DNA from: Raphanus sativus
Taxonomy: Eukaryota > Streptophyta > Magnoliopsida > Brassicales > Brassicaceae
DNA length: 64,000 nt
Direction: 5' to 3'
Assembly (NCBI RefSeq): GCF_000801105.2
Contig: NC_079515.1
Coordinates: forward strand, 23,583,407-23,647,406
Position numbers and translations under genes: made by a program. The notes under the pieces were generated by a model, which ran no database searches, had not been told where the DNA came from, and was given only the letters and a program-made list of their open reading frames with translations. Shown piece after piece: positions 1-11,606 of the stretch (position 1 is the stretch's first letter; each line of letters begins with the position of its first letter).

Positions 1-254
1 CTACGGTGACGGCTATAATAGACGGAACGGGATCAGTTGGAGCGGCGGTTGGGCCGTTGCTAACGGGTTATATTTCGTCGAGGAGTAGCTGGACGGCTGT
101 TTTCACCATGTTGATGGGAGCTGCGTTTGTGGCCGGACTTTTGCTGACGAGGCTCGTGATTGCCGAAGTAGCGGCTAAGATAGTTGAGTCGAGGCCGTCG
201 GAATCAGATTGTGGATCTCCTGTGGACTATCAAGGTCGTGTGCTAGATGTGTGA
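1..254 (+). CDS. Putative glycerol-3-phosphate transporter, C-terminal end (partial)
   Basis: This is the last exon of a gene that begins before the window; the reading frame starts at base 3 and stops at 252-254. The peptide opens with TVTAIIDGTGSVGAAVGPLL and continues through a hydrophobic segment (AAFVAGLLLTRLVI). That pattern fits the last two membrane helices of a major facilitator transporter of the plant G3Pp (GlpT-like) family. Such proteins are predicted to move glycerol-3-phosphate or related organic phosphates and are often induced by phosphate starvation. That role is family knowledge and nothing in this fragment shows regulation. The tail after the last helix is short and hydrophilic. 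Order with the following genes suggests the orthologue of Arabidopsis G3Pp1 (At3g47420, from memory). Only about 84 residues are visible, so the paralogue assignment rests mainly on position. Confidence 0.72.
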   Translation, partial: TVTAIIDGTGSVGAAVGPLLTGYISSRSSWTAVFTMLMGAAFVAGLLLTRLVIAEVAAKIVESRPSESDCGSPVDYQGRVLDV

Positions 255-429
255 CCAGCTTTGATCGCCATCTTTTTTTGTTGTGTTTTGGTCAGAGGAA
301 AGATTCGGACCGGGGATTTAGGACAAGATTTGTAAACACGTAATCTGTATTGTGAATGTACATAAATTATATATTAATATATCGATCTTGATGTGATAAA
401 ATGATTAATGATTGATTATTGATTAATAT

Positions 430-1140
430 TATCCTCTCACGGATGGAAAAGCATCATGGCTGGAAACTATGTCTTGAAGAAAGGAGTAGGATTCAAATTG
501 GATGCGCTTTGTATGGAAGTTATACATACTGTACCACCGAAAATACAACATTTCCTTTGGAGACTTCTCAATGTGCTCGCGGTGGGTGACTTGCTAGCTG
601 TGAGGGATATCCATTCGGAATTGCAATGCAAAAGCTGCGGAGAGAATCCTCTACTGCAGTGAATCTCTGGTAAAAAAAAACCTTTGTGGGACTAGTGACA
701 AATGACCAGGAGCTAGCCAACTTCAAATTATGGCTGCAAGCATATGTCAACTAAATGGGGTACTCTCCTCACCGTTGATCCCTTGGTTGCTTTGAAATGT
801 TTGGACTGCAAGAAATAAGTTGGTGTTTGAAGGCATAATTTTTTAGGTAGAATACATAATTTCGAAGTTAATGGCGGAGGCAAGAGCTTGGGAAGCAGCA
901 AACATCAAGAAAGTAAAGGAAAAACAGAAGAAGCCTAATGCTACTCGCATAACGTCATTTCCAACTTGCTGGACGAATCATCAAAAACAAGCAGTGATCT
1001 GCAGAGGATCTTCAAATCGTCCTTTTGTCTGCTCAGCGTTGATGGCGGAAGCACTAGCCATTAAAGATGCTCTCTTCAAAGCTAAAGATCTCAATCTTCA
1101 GAGTCTCCAGCTTTTTCGGACTTTTAAGTCCTAATCTCGG
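430..1140 (+). pseudogene. Decayed non-LTR (LINE) reverse transcriptase/RNase H remnant
   Basis: Two disjoint reading frames look like the 3' part of a plant LINE polyprotein. Bases 456-662 encode a zf-RVT-like stretch with HTVPPKIQHFLWRLLNVLAV, then VGDLLAVRDIH and CKSCGEN. Bases 871-1134 encode an RNase-H-type stretch with MAEARAWEAAN and SALMAEALAIKDALFKAKDL. The spacer near 775-830 still resembles the connecting PWLLWNVWTARNKLVFEG-type segment, but in shifted frames. Stops and frameshifts separate the pieces and no poly(A) tail or target-site duplication was found, so this is an old broken copy without coding capacity. Confidence 0.6.
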
Positions 1141-1790
1141 CGCTGTGTTCAGGGTTGGATGTGAATGAGATCACATGTATCCTTCTTGATGTAAGGAACT
1201 TTGCCACTCTCTTTTTTCTGTTATTTTTTTATATTTACTCCTCGTTTAGAGAATCGTCAAGCTGACCGTAAACTTTTAAGTTTTTAAGTTGGAGTGATGA
1301 AGTAGTAATTGACAAAAAAAAGATAGACAGCTTTTTTTTTTTTTCTTTTTTTTTCTTTTTTTTTTTGAAACTAAGACAGCTTTTTCGATTTACTGCAGAG
1401 ACTTTTTTTTAGAACAAATTTACTGTAAAGACATGTGGAGTCTTCTGTCTTTGGATTATATATTGTGTTTATATGCAATGGTCCAGAGTCTGCAGACTTC
1501 AGATCAATATCAATCATGTGGACACATTTCGTACAATTTACAAATAACAAAAACAAAATTGCTTCCAATTCTTGCGCGTTACTCTCCAAAAGTTAGTCAC
1601 TTAATCACATGGAACTCTTTTTTCAAACTATCTAAACCTTCGTGGAACTCTTTTTCTCCTCCCCTTCTAACCTTCCCTTCTAAACCTTCTGTCTATTAAA
1701 ATAGATATGCCTTGTAGTTAAAAGCTTGAACATTTTAATAGAAACATAAACAGAGAGGTACTAGTGGCGTTGGTTCAACAAACGAACAAC
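1141..1790. other. Intergenic region upstream of the HSD gene
   Basis: No gene was recognised. The stretch holds long T-rich runs (about 1331-1366) and ends in the probable 5' leader of the HSD gene. Confidence 0.5.
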
Positions 1791-4700
1791 ATGGATATGC
1801 TTAACACAATCCTCAATCTTCTTCTTCCTCCTCTTACCATCATCTTTCTCTTCCTCTTTTACCCATATTATCTTTTGATCAAGCTTATAGTTTGTCTTTA
1901 TAAGCATCTTCGCTTGGAAAACGTATCCGGGAAAGTAATTCTAATCACCGGAGCTTCTTCAGGCATTGGAGAGGTTGGCTAAGTTTGTCCTAGGCTTCTT
2001 TTTCCTCTCTTTCAAGTTTCATTTATTTTATTCTATTGTGTTAAATAGAACTAGATCTTGACCCGTCCAACCAGGCAGGTATTTATTTTATGTTTTTAGT
2101 TTTTTTATTTATAAATGATATATTTATAATATTTAAACATAAATTTAGATTGAAAATTAACATTTGTAGTTATAATAAAAATTAAAAGTTTTAAAAAATA
2201 TTTTGATATAAATTTTAAATTCCGAATTAAAATAATATAGAGATGGGTCATAATTTTTTCTAATTCTAAAATCTTAGCATTATTGATAATAAATAAAATA
2301 TGTAAACATATTTGAAATTAAAATAAATTTGTTAAAAAAATCTTACGCCATTGTTGTTTATTTCTATAGTTTGACCCGTGGATGTATAAATATTTGCTTT
2401 CACTTCAATTTTTTTCTTTGTTCTAATGATAATATCTATATATATATATATATATATAAATTAATATGTATTACATAATTGTTAGTATAACATTTTAAAA
2501 CAAAAAAAATTATTTATTACTTTAAATAATTATATTATATGATTTTAGTCGTCTATTATATCACAGTGTATAATATAAAAATCTAATATTTATAACTAAT
2601 TGGATTTATATTATAAAAGTGTTATACTAACAATTTATAAATAAAATATTTTATATTTTATTTATATGATATATAAATTGATTTTGATGTGTGATTTTTA
2701 TTTTATTATTTTTATTAATAAGTATTGAAAAATATTTAATGTTAACCAAAAAAATTATAAGGAAATTTATTTTGGTTAAGATTCATTCTATTAAAGAAAT
2801 CTATTATTTAAATTAGGAAAAGACATTAAATATTTAAATCTATCATTTAAATAAGGAAAATACAAAATTCTTTACTATCTTTGTTACCGAACAAAATTTA
2901 ATTTTTTTAAACTCATATCCCTATTAATAAACAAAAGCTTAAAGTAGTTCTACTTTAGATAGATATTTGCTCGCATTGACCAGGTAATTAATTAGACAGT
3001 AGTAAATAATGGTCATAATTCACTAGGCCTATGATTATTATGCTCCCTGACTAAGATCTAAATAACGATTTTTGGCCTTTGTAAAAAATTGCAAGTTCTG
3101 GTGTAGAATGTTTCAGAGGTTTCAATATGTTACTACTTACTTACTGATGACTGTCATTATGTGTAGTATTCTGTACATCAGTCATGTACCTTCGTTTTTA
3201 TTTGTATTAATCCATGAATTGTTTAGATCTGGTCGACGAGTTGACAAAAAAAAAGAAGATCTGGTCGACGTAGTTGATGGTTTATTTTTCATGAAATTCT
3301 AACATGTCGTGGATTGAGTCGCCTCTTGTAGCTAAGTCATATAATGATATAGACAGTGGCGGAGGCAGGATAACTTTTTACCAGGGTCAGTTTGACAACA
3401 ACTACAATTTACAAAGGTCAATAAGCTAGTTCTGTAACATTTCATCAAAATTATTAGAAGGAAAATACAGGAAAAAAAAAATTCATGACCATCGTAGTTA
3501 CATGCTTAATTACTGGCTCCGCCACTGGATATAGACTGATCCGTTGTAAATAGTAAACTTATTTGTAAAAACTTATAAAACGTAATATATTATTATATTA
3601 ATAAACCAATGCAATTATGATATTAGTGATTTAACTTTTGCTAGATAACTAAATATATATTCATATAGTTTTTTTAATTGCTATATAGTTTCTTTTGGAT
3701 TAATTGATCTATATAGTATATGGTTTGAAGTCTTTATATTCTTGCTATGATGGATTGAAAAAAGCACGTAGCATACGAGTATGCAAAGAAAGGAGCATGT
3801 TTGGCTCTCGTTGATCGAAGAAAGGATCGTCTAGAGTTAGTAGCCGAAACATCACAGAAGTTAGGATCTGGTAATGTCATTATCATACCTGGTGATGTTG
3901 CTAGTGTCGATGACTGCAAGAATTTCATCGACGAGACGATTCACCATTTCGGAAAACGTAAGTACTTATAAGGAAAATAAAGATTATATATGTATACCAA
4001 TCTTCATATGTCATCCTGAGTGTTTGACTGTTGGACTGTTGGAGTAAACTAGTTATATTTATCTACCTGTTATATATGAATACATTGTTTATAATACATA
4101 AGTCTAACATACATATATAACATCTCCCAAATGTATCTACCACAAATAATGATATAGTAACTATTTTGGAATTTGTTATCAAGGTTCTTTAGATATCATG
4201 AATCTAACCAAGTTATCATATTAAGACAGTGGACCATCTGATCAACAATGCCGGTGTATTTCAAACTGTTCTTTTCGAAGATTTCAGTCAAATTCAAGAC
4301 GCTAATCACATAATGGTAAGTTTCTTAATTCTTAAGGTCCATTTACGAGTAACTTTGATGGTCATATATATGATGTAAAATGCTTAATTAGTTTTGTTAT
4401 TGAGTAGTATGCTTTATTTGCGTCAAACACAAATATTTAAATTTGTGTTTCCGTTTATACGTTAAGTACCACACCCATCCCCATAATCAAAGTAATGTAT
4501 ACATTATTATAAAAACCCGTAAATTCTAATTTTTAAATTCAGACGAATACTTCGCATTAATGTTTTCTACTTTGCGTTTACATTTATCATATATATATAT
4601 ATAGATATATATATTTTAGGAAGACCGAAATAGTATGATAATACTTAAAATATACATAATATTTTAACATGCATGGTGCATGTAGATAGATTCAAGAAAT

Positions 4701-5793
4701 AATAGATTCCAGCTCTTAGAAGATTGATTATGTCTCTCATTAGAGCTATATTTACTGAGAAAAAATGAAATGAAAGGAAAATAATTTCAAGAACACTAAG
4801 ATATAAATAACTCTTTGATTAATATGAAATGGAGAACTGATTTCCAGCAAATAAATTTTTAAAAAATAAAATAATAAATAAATAAAATGAAATGAAATGG
4901 AGAAAAGAGTTGCAAAAGTGGCAACCCTCAAAATTAACTTCGGTATCATTACGTACGTACACATATTCATAACTACATGGACTAACGACTTCTCATGAGA
5001 CACGATATTGGACATGTCTTATCCTCATATAGTCATAAGTTCTATAATTAGCAATATAAGTGTCAACTCAATTTCAAAGACCAGTCAAACTCTATATTGA
5101 ATACTTCATCTAATTTGTATGTTAATTAGGATATCAACTTTTGGGGCACAACATACATCACTTACTTTGCGATTCCTCATCTTCGAAAGAGCAATGGGAA
5201 AATTATCGTGATGACTTCTGGATCAGCAAATATACCTTTGCCATTGTCAAGCGTCTATTCAGTAAGATTTTCTCATAGATAAAATAAACATAAATTAACC
5301 TAAACCTAGTTACATAATATTGATGTTACTTGATAATTATAATGTTGTAGGCAAGTAAAGCCGCCTTATTAAGATTCTTTGAGACATTAAGAGTTGAACT
5401 AAGTCCGGATATCAAAATAATAATTATTTTACCCGGATTTATAGCAACAAATATGACCACTCCTCGCTTCGTTGAAAAGGTAAGTAGTAACAGTTGAATT
5501 TGAATAATAATTTTTGTCATTCACATACATATGCCATTAACTTACTTGTGTGTGTTTTTGTATGCTTTATTAAAAAAATATAGTACGGTTCAGATTTTAT
5601 CCTGTCAGAATCAGTCGATAAATGCGCAACAGCAATATTTAGAGGTATTGCTAGAGGAGAGACATACATAGAGGAGCCATCTTGGACGAAATGGATGGTT
5701 TTAGTGAAAAATGTGTGTCCTGAAATCGTTGAATACCCACTCAAATATTTATTCTTTCGTTATCTCAAACCTGCGTATTTCAAGTGTGAATGA
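1791..5793 (+). CDS. 11-beta-hydroxysteroid dehydrogenase-like short-chain dehydrogenase (HSD2/HSD3 type)
   Basis: Six exons join in frame: 1791-1973, 3765-3957, 4230-4315, 5130-5261, 5351-5479 and 5584-5793, giving 310 residues, normal for the family. ATG 1791 was chosen because the upstream open frame has only a GTG. The N-terminus is a hydrophobic anchor with a proline kink (LLLPPLTIIFLFLF), as in oil-body/ER steroleosin-type HSDs. The NADP-binding motif TGASSGIGE is followed by NNAG. The catalytic set is Ser184, Tyr197 and Lys201 (YSASK), with 13 residues between Ser and Tyr. Known relatives oxidise or reduce sterol and brassinosteroid-like substrates; the substrate here is unknown. Intron 1 is 1.8 kb, swollen by a hAT MITE and a probable Helitron. 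Exon 2 has a poor acceptor (a purine-rich tract before AG 3763-3764), but the frame supports it. No disabling mutation was seen. Confidence 0.88.
2051..2963 (-). mobile_element. Probable non-autonomous Helitron in HSD intron 1
   Basis: Read on the minus strand, the left edge ends in CTAG followed by host T. It is preceded by an imperfect hairpin (ACCCGTC and GGCAGGT arms, 2061-2080) about ten bases from the end. The proposed 5' end at 2963 reads TCTATCTAAAGTAG and follows a host A. TC start, CTAG end, subterminal hairpin and A/T insertion site are Helitron hallmarks. The interior is AT-rich and non-coding. The 5' end is less certain than the 3' end. Confidence 0.42.
3346..3535. mobile_element. 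Short hAT-type MITE with 8-bp target-site duplication
   Basis: The element body is 3354-3527 (174 bp). It starts CAGTGGCGGAGGCAG and ends with the near-complement CTGGCTCCGCCACTG. Both sides carry the same 8-bp duplication GATATAGA (3346-3353 and 3528-3535). An 8-bp duplication and CAG/CTG termini identify the hAT superfamily. It is non-coding and lies inside HSD intron 1. Confidence 0.85.
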
Positions 5794-6517
5794 TCATATC
5801 AAATTCATCCAAGATCTCTAGGTTTCAATGATGGTTGTGTTCCTAGAATGAACATGAAACTTGTACTTTATTGCTTTGTCTTATATATCAAACTGATGCT
5901 TTCCTATGCATTCCATGAATTGCTCTTTTTGTCTCAGTTTTTATTTTCTTTCGTGAAACACCAACCAAGATCAGAACCAGTCTTGGGTAAAGCATGACAA
6001 ATATGACTCTGTCCCTCAAATTTAAAGAACTATAATATATATGTCCTCCTACCTCAAACTGTAAAATTGTTTTCTTACTAAGATTTATTTTAAAATGTTT
6101 ATGTTCCCCCAAATTTCATAGTCGATCCTCTTGATGATAATACAGACCAGAAACAGCTAGGCCTAGCTTAAATTCTGCAACAGTTGCTGAGTCTTTTGTA
6201 ATCTGACATAATTCACAACCTCCCTCTTTTACATTAATCTGTTTAAATTGTTTGTTGTTGTTGTTTACTGAAACTCTTAATTCTTACTCTTTTAGCAAAA
6301 AAAAAAAAACTCTTAATTCTTACTCGAACTCTTAGTATATGGTTTTTGGGTGAGCTGTAGGCTTTCGTTTGGGAAATTTATTTGCATGGTTTACTTTACA
6401 ATCATGTTTAACTAATTGTTGCTCGTTCTTGTTATTTTAGTTTTAAAACTTTGAAAATTCAAAATATAAAACCTAAATATGGGAGATTAATATTTCCTCT
6501 TATGATTGTATCATGTA
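5794..6517. other. Region 3' of the HSD gene
   Basis: This contains the probable 3' UTR of the HSD gene and then unremarkable AT-rich DNA with an A-run near 6298-6310. No coding or RNA gene was recognised. Confidence 0.45.
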
Positions 6518-6719
6518 AAGAATTACACTAATTAACCAAGCGCTCGTAGCTTGGTGGTAAAGGAGGTACAGTTGTACTGTCCGCCACCCGAGTTCGAGCC
6601 TTGGCCACAACAGATTTAACATCCTTTTCGTTGGAGTGCTGGACTCCTTTCGGGGGATAGTTGGGAATGTGGCTACACAGATATCAGAGTTATCAGAAAA
6701 AAAAAAGAATTACACTAAT
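6518..6719 (+). mobile_element. tRNA-derived SINE with 15-bp target-site duplication
   Basis: The body 6533-6704 has a pol III A-box-like sequence (TAGCTTGGTGGTAAAGG) and a B box (GAGTTCGAGCC). A tRNA-unrelated part and an A-rich tail follow. Flanks AAGAATTACACTAAT (6518-6532 and 6705-6719) are identical, as left by LINE-driven retroposition. The perfect duplication suggests a fairly young insertion. It cannot move without LINE enzymes. Confidence 0.87.
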
Positions 6720-6894
6720 CGTTACTTGTTAAGAATTACATTATCGTTGTAGGATATAGTTACATAGTGATGAAGCTACAGTGGCAGAAGAAAAATATTG
6801 AGTTTCATTTTACCTTTTATTTAAAACATCGAGTTTTATTACTAAAACATACTCCATCCGTCCTATTTTTAGTGATGTTTTAGGTTATTGCACA

Positions 6895-9800
6895 TCTTTA
6901 TTAATAAAGTTGCCTTTTCTGGCTTCTCCTGCGTCCACATCATCAGGGAGGTAAGGGCAAACACGGACACGTGGCACATTAAATTTTTTCAGTTTCGAAT
7001 GATTTTGTTACTTTTGTGGGTTGGGCCTGTTGTTTTGTTTTTCTTATATTTTGAGATTGCTGGCGTTTGGGCTTCTAAACTAATAAAGTTGACATTTCAT
7101 TCCTATTATTTCAATGAATCCTCCTTTTTCCCGTTCCATATTCTTCTTCATTCTCTCTCTTCCTTCTCCAATGGCGACGTTTCCTTCTCCCTCTCCTCCT
7201 CTTCTCCCTGACTCGATCCCTACTACCAATTCTATGTTTGCTTCAGGCCCTCAGATTCTGACTCTGCTTCTTCTCACCACCGTGATAGTGGAGATGCCAC
7301 CGAGCTTTTGATTCCTTCTCCTCCATGACTCTCCACTCCGCAGATATCAATCGGAATTCTGATCAGATTCCGGATACCAATATCCACATGCCCTGAATTT
7401 ACTGGTGACGCCTCCTCCATGGCTTCTCCACCGCTTGCTTCTCCGTCTGCACCGACCGCGGCTTCCGGATCCTTAACTGTGATAAGTTTAACGAGATTTT
7501 TTTCCTGCGTGATTTGGATCGTGAGGTGAGGTCGCCGTCGTGGAAATGCTTTTCATATGCAATATACTGGCCTCTTTGTAGGCGGAAGATCATGATTTGG
7601 GACGATTCAGTGAAGTTCATTGCGTTCTCCCTCTCAAGCATTAAGAAACGGATTAGAGGCAAAGCAGATCTTGATTCTGTGTAAGTCTCGGTTCACAAGC
7701 CATTTACTTACTTGCTTAAGTTTATTACTACTTGAATGACTTTGATGTAGTGTTGTAATCATGCATAAGCATCTGTTCTTACCTAGATTTTGCTTTTTTT
7801 TTTAAATTAGAATTGTGGAAGCGTTTATAGTAGTTTAACCCTATCCTTTACTCTTTGGCTCCGCTCTTGTCTTGAACCAGTGAGTGTTGTGGTTTTTGTT
7901 TCTTGTCCTTTCAAGCTTGTGTTATAATCTGAAGTTGTGAAACATGTTGGTACGGTCTTAGACTGCTTTTTAGGTTAGATTTTGCCTGAAAAATTGACTC
8001 GATTCTGCTGCTTGATAGGTGATTAGTTCAATATTAGGTTTTGCTTTTGGGTTTTGTTTTTATGATTTAGCTGCAAAAAGTAAATTTAGTAAAAAAATTG
8101 TTGTTCGGTTCACCTGGCATCCTTGACATTCTTTCCGGTTATCTAATCTTTTAATTTCTTTTCTTTCAAACAGTAAACGGTGGTGCAAGGATCCATTGGT
8201 CCGATTGCGCCCAGGTTCAGGGACCATTTCAGCGAAGGTTCTGTCTATATCCTCATCGGTTTCGACGTAACCCGAATTTCCGGATGTCTGATGCCCCTCT
8301 CTCCATATGGTTCAACGCCGGCACTACTTTCGAAAAGCTAACGGATTCCGTAAGACCAATACCTACTGAGCTGTTCAGATTTCAACCTCACGATCAGTTA
8401 CAAGCACTTGCAAACACGAACAAGCAACTTCCTGGTATGTTTCTTGAATTCGAGTTCTGGTCTGGTATTTGATAAGACACTGGACATGTAATGATGTAAC
8501 CTTTGTTTATATAGACGGACCTTATAGGTTACGGTGATTCAGTGCACTGCTTATACGATGAAGGGGTAATGAGAGAATGTTAGACATGATGAGTTCACTG
8601 CTTAGACAAGAAAGTCACGTTCACTATGTGAATTGGTATTTTGTTGTGAAACAGTGTGTTTAGGTAGAGCATGTGGACAGTGTGTGTTCTTTCGTTGGTT
8701 GACTGACTGCAAGTCGCGTCTCTGATATTAGAATGCATCCTTCCAATTAACTTCCATTAATATGTACAGCACACTATTGGATTTATCTATCACTTTGATT
8801 AATGTGAAGTTTATGCTACCTGAAATATGTAAACTCTGTCTTCGTTGTAAAATCTGCTAGCCTTTCTTACATATGTTGGTCTCTTTGCTTGATGTGAATT
8901 TGCCGCTACCTAAATATGCAATCTCTGTGTTTGTTGTCTTATCAATAGGAAGGTGCACAGGTCCTCCAATAAGCGCAGCCTCAAGTTTGGCACCAGGTTC
9001 AGATCTCAAAGTTGATAACACTTGCAGTGTTGGAGAGGAGTCCCCAACATCTGACGATTCACTTGCAGGACATATATCATCAGAGAGAGAAGTTGCTTTG
9101 GATGAGAGTGCTCTGAAGAAAGCACGTGTGGATGAGTCCAGTATTTTCCTGTTTTCTTTAATTCTATTCCCTTTAAAAAAAAACACTCAAGGCAATTTTT
9201 GTTGTTTTGCTTACTAATAAAGCTCCTTTCCAATTTACTTTATATATCTTCCTGATTTTTAATTAAAAACTCAGCGTCCTGGTTGTGGTTCCAATTAATA
9301 TACACAAATCTTTTGCAACATTAAACATTCGCATCATGTGTATCTGTAAAGTGAGTGGCCATGCACTTTTGCATGTAACATGAAATTTATTAACACTTGC
9401 AATGTTATAAGGATGTTTAGGTTACATACTAAAGTTTACTTTAAAGTAGCAGACATAAACTACCCCATCCTCTTTTTTTTATGTTCACTACAAGTTTTTT
9501 CTTCTTTTTGTCAAAAATTGAGTACAAGTTTATGACTAACAAATTGCTATATACACCCATAAACATTCCGAATTTTTTCCCTCTAACAAAGGCATTCTGT
9601 CCGAAAAGATACAGTTATGATCCAAATAAGTCTTTTTCGTGCATAATCAAATGCAGGAAGAGAAATTCGACTAAGAAGTTGAAGTTTGTAGCAATAATAT
9701 AAAATATCTGCAACGATATCAGTAACTGTAATCTTATAAAACCTTGATGGAGCTAATTAAAAGAGTGCTGGATGGGGTGCAAGAGCAAGAGACTTCACAT

Positions 9801-9920
9801 GCACAAAGCTCTTGGAGCTATTTAAAATACAGGACTAACAAGTTGTTACAAATAAACAAATTGAACTCAATGCAGTGATGCAACGTACAAACTCGGCGCG
9901 TAGCGCCGGAACGCCCCTAG
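6895..9920 (+). mobile_element. Probable Helitron carrying an RPA-like gene remnant
   Basis: The 3' end is strong: a perfect hairpin CGGCGC-GTA-GCGCCG at 9894-9908, then twelve bases ending in CTAG (9917-9920), then host T. The 5' end is a proposal, TCTTTATTAATAAAGTTG at 6895 after host A. Between them lies a broken replication-protein-A-like OB-fold gene (see that entry), a cargo often found in plant Helitrons. No RepHel helicase reading frame was seen, so the copy is non-autonomous. The 3' terminus is well supported and the full extent is inferred. Confidence 0.55.
7130..9140 (+). pseudogene. Broken RPA1-like (DUF223/OB-fold) gene
   Basis: Segments resembling the single-stranded-DNA-binding RPA1-like proteins of plants appear in order. 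Bases 8210-8275 read PRFRDHFSEGSVYILIGFDV, typical of a DUF223 OB-fold. From 8276 the match continues in another frame as NFRMSDAPLSIWFNAGTTFE, then RPIPTELFRFQPHDQLQAL and LANTNKQLP. The frame change near 8265-8280 is best explained by a small deletion. A later piece at 8945-9138 (KVDNTCSVGEESPTSDDSL and ALKKARVDE) looks like a C-terminal tail. A proline-rich start, ATG 7171, may be the old first exon. I see no intact route through these pieces, so I call it a pseudogene. Confidence 0.5.
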
Positions 9921-11270
9921 TAGATTAATAAAATACATATTTTATGTAGTTTATTTTGGTAACATAAAAATACATTAAATAAAACTAGTTTAAGCAATAA
10001 TAAAAAAATATAGTATTTTATAATTGGTTATAAAATTCAAATCATATTAAACTCTACCTAAATTAGTGGGAATATCACTTAAAATGGGATAAAATAAAAA
10101 TCATAAAACACCACTTAAAATTGGACGAGTATTTTTCTTGCCACATCTTTGGATTATGTCGCGACAAAGAAAACCAAATTACATGTTTGTAACTTGTAGT
10201 GAACGAAAATTGCAACTCTAGGGAACATAAATCTACTCGCAGAACTTCAGGATCAAGTAGATTTAAGAACCAGTTTTATATTAGTATCGTAATTTACGAA
10301 AATTTGCAACTTCAACAAAAACCACGTGAGTAGTTGACAAAAATAGATTTGAGACTTAAGGCATAGGAAACTCAAATGAGACGTCAGGTAGTTGATATCA
10401 CGTGCTATCATGACTCATACAATTAAATTGTATATGTTGGTGTAAATACTTTCGGTAAACTTATGTAAATCCTTCAAAAAAAAATACTTTCGGTAAACTT
10501 ATGTTAGCATAGAACATACTTGTATATAAATCGTACACTGTACAGTACTAGATCTTTTGAACTGGAACTTGGAATACGATGCCAAATTTCTCTTGGCAAA
10601 GCTTCTTGATGATGGGGATACCAAGAGATATATGATCATTATAGTAATGATATTTACATAGCAAAAAAAAAAAGATATGTGATCTTGATATAAAGCATGG
10701 GTGAACTGGAACTTGGAATAAGATTGCTTTTGTTCACATTGTACGTAAACCTGATTATGATATTGCCACTATTAAATTTAGATTATTCATAAATGTACAT
10801 GTATTAACATAAACATGATGTAATTAACGACGGGTAGCTAGCAGACTTTTTTTCTTATTTCTTTCCCAATCTTTAAGTAACCAATTGCACATTCTTCCGT
10901 TGTGGACGTTCTCGAACCTAGTCACGATGCCCAAAACATCTTCAACTTGTAGGATGAGCGTTCAATTCCCTCACTCCTGAGCGTCAGATGCAACGCTCAA
11001 ACACTCGCACACTTTAGATCCTTTAGTTCATCGTTTTTAACAATCAAAATAAACAACAGTTTTCTAAGATAGAAACTAGTCATTCACATCCACTTAAAAG
11101 ATTTAACAAGCCATAAAGATTTTTTGCCACTTTTCAAATTGATATATGTTGGTATTAGAACGAGAAGTGGGTCGAACGACTCAAAAACAAGTAAATATGG
11201 GTCATGTAAAAATTCAATAACAAACCACAGAAGAAGTTAAGCAAAAAAAAATACAATCGGAAGCTGTTGT
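9921..11270. other. AT-rich region with no recognised gene
   Basis: This stretch between the Helitron end and the snoRNA cluster shows no convincing coding frame. A short direct repeat of AACTGGAACTTGGAATA occurs near 10560 and 10705. Otherwise nothing was identified. Confidence 0.4.
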
Positions 11271-11361
11271 GATGTGATCAGATTACAAAGACTCAGCAAC
11301 GGCTTAAAAAGCCTAAGCCAGGGATAACTGTATTTTGATTTTGTTTATCCTCATCCACATC
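11271..11361 (-). ncRNA. Candidate C/D box snoRNA with 25S rRNA complementarity
   Basis: On the minus strand a perfect 6-bp terminal stem (GATGTG with CACATC) encloses a C-like box (ATGAGGA) and a D box (CTGA). An internal CTGA could be D'. The segment ACAGTTATCCCTG is complementary to the conserved 25S sequence CAGGGATAACTG near the peptidyl transferase region (rRNA recalled from memory). That segment is not directly next to a perfect D or D' box, so its role as a methylation guide is uncertain. Size (91 nt) and position among other snoRNAs support the call. Confidence 0.5.
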
Positions 11362-11398
11362 AACATCCACACAAAAAAAACTTACTGTAAATACAGTA

Positions 11399-11482
11399 AA
11401 AGCCTCAGACCGTCCTAGTCAAATTAGATGCTTTTCAACATTGAGAATTCAGCAACCATTCAATCTAATCATCACCGGCTTC
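11399..11482 (-). ncRNA. C/D box snoRNA predicted to guide 18S rRNA methylation
   Basis: On the minus strand a 5-bp terminal stem (AAGCC with GGCTT) encloses a canonical C box GTGATGA and a D box CTGA. The bases before box D, GACTAGGACGGT, are complementary over 12 nt to 18S rRNA ACCGTCCTAGTC (18S recalled from memory). The D+5 rule would place 2'-O-methylation on the U of ACCGU. An internal CTGA may be D'; no target was recognised for it. About 84 nt long. Confidence 0.72.
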
Positions 11483-11513
11483 AACTATAGAAACAAGAAA
11501 AAAATAAAAGACA

Positions 11514-11606
11514 AATCATCAGATCTTCCTATCAAGTGATTGAATCATTAACACTAAGAAATCTTCTCAACGTTCAACAATCTGGCAAAGTGTTCCTCAT
11601 TTGATC
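11514..11606 (-). ncRNA. Candidate orphan C/D box snoRNA
   Basis: On the minus strand, GATCA and TGATT can form a 5-bp terminal stem with one G-U pair. The stem flanks a C-like ATGAGGA and a D box CTGA. Length (93 nt) and spacing match the neighbouring snoRNAs. I recognised no rRNA match for the guide segment before box D, so it is an orphan or a false positive. Confidence 0.42.

Noticed and set aside
6841..6880. CTCCATCCGTCCTATTTTTA resembling a Stowaway or other MITE end
   Set aside because: No matching inverted end or duplication was found nearby, so it is at most a fragment.
11450..11472. GATTGAATGGT inside a snoRNA equals 18S rRNA
   Set aside because: The match is in the sense orientation, so it cannot pair with 18S; taken as chance.
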